Shown: positions 55,158 to 64,000 of the stretch, piece after piece
Position numbering within the stretch: position 1 is the stretch's first letter
Layout: each line of letters begins with the position of its first letter
Assembly: GCA_948567375.1 (NCBI GenBank)
Contig: OX419756.1
Coordinates: 14,141,001 to 14,205,000, forward strand
Direction of reading: 5' to 3'
Origin: Lunularia cruciata
Taxonomy: Eukaryota; Streptophyta; Marchantiopsida; Lunulariales; Lunulariaceae
Length of the DNA stretch: 64,000 nucleotides
Made by a program: the position numbers and the translations under genes
Notes under the pieces: model-generated
Seen by the model: the letters and a program-made list of their open reading frames with translations, nothing else
The model's database searches: none
Told to the model about the DNA's origin: nothing

Positions 55158-55252
55158 TCCTCATCATGTTTGGTCATGCTCCGTCGTGACGATTTTCAAT
55201 TCTGTGACATCTCCCGACTGATCGAGAAGAAAAAATATTTCGCTCTGGTAGG

Positions 55253-55331
55253 GATATTCCTTGGAGAGGCGATCCACAATTGAGACTGCTCGATCGCAAT
55301 TTCTACTATGGAACACCTCATCAGGGTATAC
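55253..55331. repeat. Hairpin repeat unit 2
   Basis: Arms 55253-55280 and 55305-55331 pair through GGAGAGGC and ATCCAC against ATGGAACACCTC. The arm sequences are homologous to those of unit 1. Confidence 0.72.
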
Positions 55332-55681
55332 ACATCTCATAACCATATTGTGCCTGCCTACATGAGAGCAGAAATCTTCCATGAATCACAAGACTGATCA
55401 TCTAATCCCAAAAAAGTAAACAGATACTCCATTTCCTAATCTGATTAGACACCAAACTGCGCATGGATAGTGATATACATGGAGTTCAGCATAAAACTCA
55501 CCATTGAGATGATTGATACTCTTCACGATTGATACGTGATTCCCCCGCTCACACTTGTGTGACCAACTGAGTTTGGTGCATACTCGTGCAAATTTTGGGG
55601 CTTCACCCTCGAGACCTTCGAGACGTATTACGAAGGCTAATGGAGAATGAAACCTGTACTGCGGCCACTCGGTTTGAGAGG

Positions 55682-55755
55682 GGTATTCCGTGGCGAGACG
55701 TTTTGTAGATGGAAAATCTTGTATTCCCGCTACGGAACACCTCATCACGGTATAC
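55682..55755. repeat. Hairpin repeat unit 3
   Basis: Arms 55682-55708 and 55730-55755 (GGTATTCCGTGGCGAGACG against CTCATCACGGTATAC at the base). The upstream flank GGTTTGAGAGG is shared with unit 4. Confidence 0.75.
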
Positions 55756-55872
55756 ACATCTCAGACTCGACGTTTACTGCTCTAAGTTGGGACTGGAAGC
55801 TGTAAAACTTACCTGATCTTACGCGGATCTGGGTGAACAAAGACCTGTACCACTATCTTTGATTTGAGAGGA

Positions 55873-55947
55873 GTGTTCCATCAAGAGGCGTTCTGTGATT
55901 AAAGAGGTTTAGCACTTTTTATCACGGAACACCTCATCATGGGACGC
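55873..55947. repeat. Hairpin repeat unit 4
   Basis: Arms 55873-55899 and 55921-55947 (AGAGGCGTTCTGTGAT with ATCACGGAACACCTC). It has the same upstream flank as unit 3, including ACCTGTAC about 25 bases before. Confidence 0.75.
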
Positions 55948-57060
55948 GCATGTCATCATCAATGTCAAACTCTTTTCAAGACAGTTTCTCCCTCGAATAA
56001 GGCAGATCAGTGCAGGAGACGAAGCAACTTCAGTCGTGACCCGAGAACTTCTTGCTACCTTTTGTCTCTGCATAGTAAAGGAATTAGGACGGCAACAAAC
56101 TCCTCTACGCAGCTGTGGATAAGGACTAACTTCCGTCTGTAGACTGTGACGGCCAATCACGACGTTTGACACGACAAACGCAGATAAGGTCCATAAGTCA
56201 GTTTGCCTCAAGACCCAATTCACTGGCTCGAATTAATCGATCAGAAGCACTACGAATAAAGTGACAGCACCACTTTTAAAAAAGAGTCGCAGATTTGGAC
56301 AGTCGACGATCCGGTACACAGGAGAAAAGATTCCCAGGTCACAGTTAACAAGCAACACTTAATAGAGATGATCACAGATAGTAATCGGCCAAAGTGGGAA
56401 ATTCTAAACCTGTTTATTCAACAGAACTTCGAGACAAGCATCTATCTGAGATCATGAATCGACTCAACTCCCCTCCTCAACGGCCGTGCCATGAAGTAAG
56501 ACGCTCGGACTTACAGAGTCAAACCATCCGAAAGTGACACTGCCAGAGACTGCGAGGAAGGTGGAGATTACCAGTTCCTTCGAGGGCCGACGACTGCAGT
56601 GAGCCGCGTGTGGAAGACCTGATGAGACGTGTGAACTTAAAAACATGAGAGTTAGGGTTCGTACTACTGTTCACCTTAAAGGCGACGTTCTTGTCCGGAA
56701 CGTTCTTGATAATGTACAGTGTGCTCTCGATATAACGACATCATGCATGACAAGAAATATCTTCCTTACCTTGAAGAGGTGATTGTCGCCTACTACTACT
56801 ACTAGGGACGATGGACGGAAGCGTTCCTGGGGACGGGGATAACGGAGAGGGACCTCTGGATATGAAGACCACGGGTGATATTACTTAAAGGGCTGGAGAG
56901 GACGATTTAGAAACGGATGGAATTGTTTGAGAAACGGGTGGAATTGTTTTTGGGAAGGAGGACGATGTATATTAAAACGACAGATGAAATTGTTTATGGG
57001 GAGCGGGAGAGGGACGATATATGTGAAGAGTGTCCTTTTCGCCATGTGCATCATGCACAA
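55948..57060. other. No gene recognised
   Basis: Balanced composition, short frames on both strands without motifs. Near 56790-57040 the sequence is rich in GGACGA/GGGACGAT words and GGAATTGTTT repeats. A sharp change to AT-rich DNA occurs at about 57061. Confidence 0.4.
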
Positions 57061-59313
57061 GGCTAATATTAGTATATGAAACAATTTTATGATTAGTGAA
57101 TATTTTATTTATCAAATATGTAGATACTGTTATTTTAAATCAATTTAAAAATAATACATCGAATTAAAATTTAATAATTTAATTTAGATTTAATTTACAT
57201 CAAGAATATAATTTAAAAAATTAGCTTTAATTCACATCTTGAATAACCTTTAGAAAAACTACTTTTATCTTGAAGGTGATAATTCCTATCGTCCCTTTCA
57301 AATAAATATAGCAAGAGTTCATCCGAAAGAAAAACTTGATATGAAGTAAAAAGTAAACAGCCAATTTGGACATTTTAAGCACGCTCTGTAATTCCCTCCA
57401 CCTTTATAGAACTATGTATTTCATCTCTCCTTAATGCAAAGGTTCCTGCAATAAGTCCACTCATACCGTGGAATTTTACATACGCAATAACAGCTGGTTA
57501 CAAAATTATGTCTCTCTATATTCGGGTAACAACCCCACTATATCAAATGAAATTTACTGATATTCTGTTGTCACGACATATTCTGCATGTTTTAGGACCA
57601 CTATAATTAAAGTAGACTAAAGTCCCCTGAATTGTTGAATTGAATATTATATAACATACCCTCATTATATTTAAATTTTTGGTAGTGTTATTGTAAAAAT
57701 ATTCCCAACCCTCATCTCTTTTCTTTTTTTGATAAATTGGAGAGTACTTCTTATTTATAATTATTTTCAGATACAATTTTCATTCAGGTATTATTAATAT
57801 TTATATTGTAATATCTCATGATACTTAATCTGCAGCTCCAAATATTTTAGTTTCTGTTTTAAATAATTGAGGAACTTGAACTTCATTTAGTTATAATACT
57901 ATATAGTTTATTGCAACTTTAGTTCTTTATTCGGAGTGGGCTATCTATTGAGAACTTTCATTTATCTCAATACGTTAGAACATTTTGAATTGATAAGTAG
58001 ATCTTCCTGTTACATAGGTTTTATTATTTCCCGAAAATCTTCTGACACTCATGGCTGTACCTAAACGCATTCAAAAAGGAACCAAAGGAATAACTATGAT
58101 AACATAACAATGAAAGGATATAGCATAAAATCTTCTATAAACAACCCTTTAACAAAATGTCATTTGATTGATTTACGTACCGCTCCCCGGCTTTCACCGG
58201 CTACTATCTAAAAGGTGATTCCATATCCGAGTTCGATTGGTTGTCTTTGGATTTCACTTGCTATTTCTCAGAGTCAGCACCTAGATAAGATTATTGATAA
58301 TAGTTATGGATATCGTAAGTTTAAAATTTAGTGATTGCTTAGGTGCTCAGTCGATTAGTGTTAGATGTTAAAGATCCGAGTCGGAAATAAAGATGAAGGA
58401 ACCAAGAAGAATTATTATATTAGACAGTATATTGGATCATTAGTTACAAATACAGAAAAAAATTCTCTTTGTCTTTGGTGTATTATCTATATTCAAGACC
58501 ATGGACATTTGTATGGAAAAATATGAGTGCATTTAGACTTTATAGTGTTTTGAATACTATTGCACTATAAGTGTTTGGTTGATTTTTTATTTCAATATCT
58601 TGGTTTTATTACTTTAGCTCTTTCGGGATCTAGTTTAGAAACCATGGAAATGGAAACCATGTAGATGAAGTTATGCTTGTTTCTAGGTTCTGTTAGTTAA
58701 AGAGATGCAAAATATAATATTTGGTGCTTTCCTTATTTTATTTGTGCCAGTTATTGCTTTCAGTACCTTAGGTAAAGTCTAGAGTGGTCGTATCAACAAA
58801 ATACACAAATATACCATGCTTGGTGTGTGTTATAAACTATTTACCTTATAAGGAGTAAAGATCCAACATGGAGAGATACACAAGTATTAAATTGGACTAC
58901 TTAAGATTCCCATGTGAAGCAAGTGATCATATCAAGATAGATGATTTTTGAGATTGCAAACTCTATATTAATCCTTTTGTTAACCATTTTTGGTATACTA
59001 ATAAAGTCATAGAAGTTGCCAATATACTATGTAGGCTATTTTTAGGATGAATTATACAGTTTCCATATCCGAGCTTATACTAAAGGCTCATTTGTATACT
59101 CAATATTAGCTAGGGTACCTTTTGCTTACTACTTGTTTGATTGGCATACGATTCTATGGATGCTTAGTTCCTATTTCTCTTCCTCTTATTATGGTATCTT
59201 TGTTATACTAGAGGAGTATATAGATCATAAAGAGTTCAATATATTGAATAGATTCTAAGTCAAGGATTGAACTATAGTACAAAAACATTTCATTTCAACA
59301 ACACATATGACGA

Positions 59314-59377
59314 TATAGTCTCAATAAACGAGTTCCACAAAATGTCATGCTTGTGGAACTCTTTTATTGAGACTATA
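59314..59377. repeat. Near-perfect 27-bp-arm hairpin
   Basis: Arms 59314-59340 and 59351-59377 pair at 26 of 27 positions around a 10-base loop. Both start/end with TATAGTCTCAATAAA and its complement. It resembles plastid gene 3' end hairpins or a small foldback element. Confidence 0.88.
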
Positions 59378-59940
59378 CACATTCTACACTATACACTTTT
59401 TATATATGGCTAGTTTCATAGAGAAGATAATTTCTCCCTTATGCTTATTATGTTGAATAATAGGAGATGGAGTACCATTAGTAATCTTGAATTATGTCTT
59501 GTTAGTAAAAGCATTATGTCTTGATAGATTGCTTTTTACCCATACTTTGTACATAGTTTTACACCTTTCCTTAGAAGACTAGTCTAGGAATGTTTATGAG
59601 TATCTTAGAGATTGGTTCAAGTTAATCATCCTTTCATCTTAGACTGTTCCAAGTATCTATATCTATAGTATAGCAAAGAGAGATTCTTCTCTCAATTACT
59701 AAAGTGTTTGGTGCTAGTAGATTTCTCATGATTTGGAAGTAAATAGGGAAATTAGATCAACTTATATAGCTTTTCTTAGAAGGTATAAGGAATGTTTAAT
59801 AATAATATCCATCATTTGTTCTTTAATTCTGTGGACTGACAGCAAAGACTCCGTCTCAATTATTGCGCATCAGATACTAGATACTGATGAGCAAATCAGC
59901 ATCAGTTGAAACTATATAGTGAGGACTCATACTGATAGAA

Positions 59941-60006
59941 GTGCCTAGTTGCACTGCACAAATCGGATCTTGGCTAAGTATCGAAACTGAAAATATAGGT
60001 ATACAT
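59941..60006. repeat. Dispersed repeat, copy 1 (pairs with 61701-61765)
   Basis: GTGCCTAGTTGCACTGCACA, TTGGCTAAGTAT and GAAACTGAAAATATAGG recur at 61701-61765 with about 85 percent identity, in the same orientation. The two copies flank the atpB fragment. Confidence 0.8.
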
Positions 60007-60110
60007 TAGGGGATTCAGAGATAGTTTTGACGAATGTCTATGGGTATGTGGAACGAGTTAAAGTGCTAATAAATGAACACCTATAAATAGTTGTACTGGA
60101 CATGTATTGC

Positions 60111-60212
60111 AAATTGCATTCATTTATAAAAATCAGGTGCTATACTATGGATGTTTAGGGTAAATTGCATTCATTTGTAAAAATCAGGTGCCATATTACG
60201 GATGTTTAGGAT
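60111..60212. repeat. 51-bp tandem duplication
   Basis: Units 60111-60161 and 60162-60212 (each AAATTGCATTCATTT to GGATGTTTAGG) differ at about five positions. Confidence 0.9.
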
Positions 60213-60550
60213 TACCGTATCAAAATAAATGAATGTCAGAAGAAGTGATGTGGCTTCTTGGGAGGGTTACCACACTGTGGTTGATTCTTAGAGGATGATT
60301 TATGAAAAAATTTCAGCGTATCCAACTATTCAAACTCAGCTAGAGCTAGAATCCTTGTGCTTTCAAGCTTATTTCTATCATAGGTACTCTTAACAGTCGA
60401 CATAGGTCACAAGGTATTTCTCAACATGAGCATGAACGGAAGATCAAGATTCATGAACTGTTGTAAGGTTTCACTATGGAAGATTTCAAGTCACAAGAAT
60501 TTTCTCTCTAACATTAACATTAGGGACAATCAACCAACATTTTATTAATG

Positions 60551-61180
<630 letters not shown>

Positions 61181-61194
61181 TCAACGGGCGCCAT

Positions 61195-61270
61195 CGAGCA
61201 TAGACAGGCAGCTACAGGTGCCTACAAGCATTATATAGGCACCTACGGGCACCTACAAGCAGCAACGGGC
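61195..61270. repeat. GGCACCTAC short repeats beside the atpB break
   Basis: GGTGCCTACAAGCA, GGCACCTACGGGCACCTACA and similar words follow one another in direct and inverted form immediately beyond the atpB junction. Confidence 0.65.
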
Positions 61271-61608
61271 AAAAGTCCATTTCATCTTAAATTAATTCAC
61301 ATTGGCAATCAGCTGCTATTGTGGCACTTGGTGCAGACCAGATTCAACCTAGCGTTGACATTTTACTAACCCTAAATTGTAATTAATGCATTATGGTGTG
61401 ATAATGGAAAATTCCATATCCCTTGTTTCCTACCAACCACCTATTATGGAGTTTGCTAATAATAAGGAACTTGGACAAAAACCCGAAGTGGGTCTTTTTC
61501 TTCCTCCAGCCCGCACTCCATACCAATTTAGTCAATGCTTCATAACAATCTATATGAATATATACAGAACTTAGTAAAACTATTTTTGAAACCCCATATT
61601 CCAAGACG

Positions 61609-61807
61609 GCTTTGTGATTGAGTGCACTTGAAGTTTTGTACTTGCTTAAGTGTCCTAAGCACTTGAAGGCAGGTATATGTTGAAGGACTGCCAAGTTGAT
61701 GTGCCGAGTTGCATTGCACAAGTGGAAACTTGGCTAAGCATTGAAACTCAAAATATAGGCCTACATGTCATCCCGGTTTGTGATCAAGTGCACTTGAAGT
61801 TGTGTAC
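61609..61807. repeat. 34-bp direct repeats and dispersed repeat copy 2
   Basis: GTGCACTTGAAGTT with its flanks occurs at 61609-61642 and 61775-61807. Between them lies the second copy (61701-61765) of the repeat at 59941. GTACTTGC-TAAG-TCCTAAGCAC at about 61636 also recurs near 63648. Confidence 0.7.
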
Positions 61808-61929
61808 AATAACCTCCCAATAACAAGTATGCACCCATTTCAATACACATCTTGATTATTTATGCATCTTTTTGCAGAAAATTTAAGGTTCAATATTTAT
61901 CAGTTGAACATGTCATAGATTGTAATCTA

Positions 61930-63553
61930 GTGCAAGTTTTGAAGTTTCTTGCATTTGGCTTTGATGGCAACCCCATGGACCTTGCTCTGGAATGTTTCAC
62001 ATGATCTTTTGAGATCTTCAAAAGTTCCCTCAGCTTCCGTTTGAACTTCAGTGCAGAGCAATTGGTCCTGAGAGCAACTGGTCCTCACTATTGAGAACCC
62101 ATTTATAAAGAGATTCAAAACCATGAAATATGGTTCCAATCTCTAAACTAGCATTCAGCTCTTGAGGATTAGGGTTGTCAGCTTCATCCACCGGAGTGTC
62201 AACAATCTTCACAGACTCCAACAGCTCTTCAACATCTCCTAACATTGTTGTTGCATATTCTCCATTGTTCTCATCATCAATATGAACAAAGTCTTCTAGT
62301 TTTGATGGACCAATAGAGAATGTTTCAATGGCATTTGCCAAATTGCTGAATATGTTCTCAACTTCGTCAATAGCTTCCAATTTTTTCTCCAGCTGCATTA
62401 GCTTTGCCTTACTAAAAGCATTTTTGATCGAGCCGGAAGAAATTAAATCCAAGACTTCTTTCACATAACTCTTAGCATTCAGCATGTGCGCTGGATTTCC
62501 ATAGGGGACCACTATAGCACCTCATTGCAATCTTCCACCCACTTATGCTGCTTCATCTCTTCATCAAGTTCATAAACACGAAGGACATCCTTGAGGTATA
62601 AATATTTGTATCGCTTTTTTGTGGCTGCAATGATTCCCATATCACAAGGTTGTCTCTAGCTTGTATAATTTGGTGAGAAGAAAACAATGCAAATATTGTT
62701 GCACTCAAAGGCATCAAAGTGTTCTAGGGTGTTACCCATCAGCAAAAGAACACGGTGTCCGGTCCCTTTTTGACTTTTGGAACAAAGACTTTGTTGCACT
62801 TGACTGAAATAAGGATTTGGCCATTGTTGGTCCTTGATACAAGCTGGCTCCTTTAGCTTCTTGATGATTGCGCATGGAATTTTATGTGTTCCTCTTGCAT
62901 TAGCACAAACGATAAGAAACTCAATCCTTGACTTTCTTTTTGCCTCTAGAAGTTGAGATATCTTCATTTCGGCATAAGGAGGCTAGATCTCGGTAGCAAC
63001 CAAAAAACAAACCGTCTAGTCTATATTGTAAACATTTTCAGTGTCATATTGCACAACGATCATGTAGAGACTTTCTAAAGCTGCTAATAATTCTGATTGC
63101 TTTTGTCTACTTTGGCTCTTTCTCCATGAAGGAGCATCTTTTGTTAATTACGATGTGCTCTAAATTGACTAAGCCATTGCAATGATGCCTTAAAGTGTGG
63201 TTCCAAAATTGATAAACTAGAAGTAATGTTTTTTGCTTTGGAAATGGCAAGAGATGGTGGTATAGGAAATCTGGCTCTGTGCATGTTGTCAATCTAGATG
63301 CAAAGCATATCTTCAAGCCCGGTAAATCATCCCACTAAAGCACAAAATGTCTTCTCCTTTGCTTCTTTGTCCATCAAGGCCGATCTCTCCAGAATTGAAT
63401 CACGGTTTTCCCACACCTATCGGATAGCACCTTTGCTAAAATTGTACTCCCAAGCTAAAGCCTGTTTACATGAGGATTTGTTTTGCTCAATTTAGAAATG
63501 ATTTTGTAGTGCGGTGACTCATTAAGACGTTTCCCGTTGTGTTTCCTTGACAT
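61930..63553 (-). pseudogene. pogo/Tigger-type transposase relic (DDE_1)
   Basis: From ATG 63553 the minus strand reads MSRKHNGKRL, KIISKLSKTN and, after a stop, EYNFSKGAIR and VWENRDSILERSALMDKEAK, which is the psq/CENP-B-like helix-turn-helix start of Tigger and pogo transposases. Later come YNID-stop-T (first Asp), IEFLIVCANARGTHKIPCA, HRVLLLMGNTLEHFDAF (second Asp changed to Gly), ICIVFFSPNYTS and QPCDMGIIAATKKRYKYLYL (third Asp). The C-terminal tail runs to about 61930. Several stops and the lost Asp make it inactive. Terminal inverted repeats were not found. The family is a cut-and-paste DNA transposon with TA target sites. Confidence 0.88.
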
Positions 63554-64000
63554 TCTCTTCGAGCGCAAGCAATTTGGGACGGAGCAATCTAAAGTACGCA
63601 CCTGCCGGTTAGGTACGCACAAACCCTTAAGCGGGAGGTTATGGTACTTGCTAAAGGATCCTAAGCACCTCGGGCGTGTACCTGCCGAAGGCCTCACCTT
63701 CAACATGTACAATTACCGAGCGACGGAGCAATCAGTTCATACATTGCTGTTTCATTATCAATAACTTCGAAAGATAGTTTACTTGGCCTGACTTTCTATC
63801 AGTATATATGTGCAGGTAACCGTATACCTGATAGTTAGCATCAAACTGAAACTAGATAGTGAAGTTCCGTTGACTTGTGTTGGACATAGGATAATTTCAC
63901 GCACTATTTGCTGGATTAAAATCATATATACTACCGTTTGCATATGTGTATCGACCAAGTAATCAGAATCAGACCAAGTAAACTATCGTCCGAAGTTACT
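63554..64000. other. Upstream of the Tigger relic, no gene
   Basis: The part near 63560-63700 probably belongs to the 5' non-coding part of the transposon. The rest shows no gene. ATCAAACTGAAACTAGATAG near 63840 loosely resembles 59905-59925. Confidence 0.4.

Larger units (their letters stand above)
57061..60550. other. AT-rich region without recognised genes
   Basis: No long open frame is present on either strand. The composition resembles organelle or old repeat DNA, but I could not match any plastid or mitochondrial gene here with confidence. It contains a strong hairpin (59314-59377) and a tandem duplication (60111-60212). Confidence 0.45.

Noticed and set aside
55270-55345. Hammerhead-ribozyme-like CTGATGAG with GAAA on the minus strand, as in retrozymes
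   Set aside because: There is no stem II between the two boxes, and the homologous positions in the other three units read GTGATGA, GTGGTGA and ATGATGA. The hairpin repeat explains the sequence better.
55164-55757. Minus-strand frames of 72 and 119 codons as possible genes
   Set aside because: They fall on the hairpin repeats and owe their partial similarity to each other to that; no domain is recognisable.
58170-58270. tRNA-like segment with a GAGTTCGATTGG T-arm-like word
   Set aside because: No acceptor, D or anticodon stems could be drawn around it.
58705-58780. Short hydrophobic ORF resembling a small plastid membrane protein
   Set aside because: Only about 24 residues before a stop, and it does not match any psb, pet or ycf protein that I can recall.

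Overview
This window reads as nuclear DNA of a land plant. The reasons are a seven-exon gene for Integrator subunit 7, several families of Ty3/gypsy LTR retrotransposons (two of them chromoviruses), a LINE-like reverse transcriptase relic, a pogo/Tigger-type transposase relic and a decayed plastid atpB insertion. The atpB residues look bryophyte-like, so a liverwort or moss is my best guess, but the lineage is inferred from memory of families and not proven.

Layout: 1-1312 flank; 1313-7257 (minus) INTS7 gene in seven exons, the only convincing host gene; 7258-9690 upstream DNA with a palindrome and a decayed acidic/coiled-coil coding relic; 9691-37370 a nested retrotransposon cluster; 37440-39910 LINE relic; about 39911-52690 a decayed gypsy element (family C) interrupted by a nearly full-length chromovirus (family D, 41333-46981, with a 5-bp target duplication ATTCT); 52690-57060 non-coding DNA with degenerate tandem repeats and four related long hairpins; 57061-60550 AT-rich DNA with no recognised gene; 60551-61180 plastid atpB fragment; 61930-63553 pogo/Tigger transposase relic.

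The nested cluster can be read in order. An old family A element (A3) is the substrate. Into it went a family B element (B2, target duplication GTTGG), a second B element now reduced to a solo LTR (B3), a full B element (B1, 24022-31329) and a further A LTR (A4). The young, apparently intact family A element (A1, 15124-22910, LTRs identical by eye) sits inside the B3 LTR, and another A solo LTR sits inside B1. The two LTRs of B2 now lie 25 kb apart in opposite orientation, which is best explained by an inversion of roughly 11-32 kb.

Points of most interest: a 54-72 residue leader protein found twice in A1 and again in B1 and B2; arrays of perfect heat-shock-element-type GAA/TTC modules upstream of a TATA box in the family D LTRs; a candidate -1 frameshift heptamer GGGAAAG exactly where A1 pol opens; an extra CCHC zinc-finger ORF in the A1 leader; and four hairpin-forming repeats at 55-56 kb.
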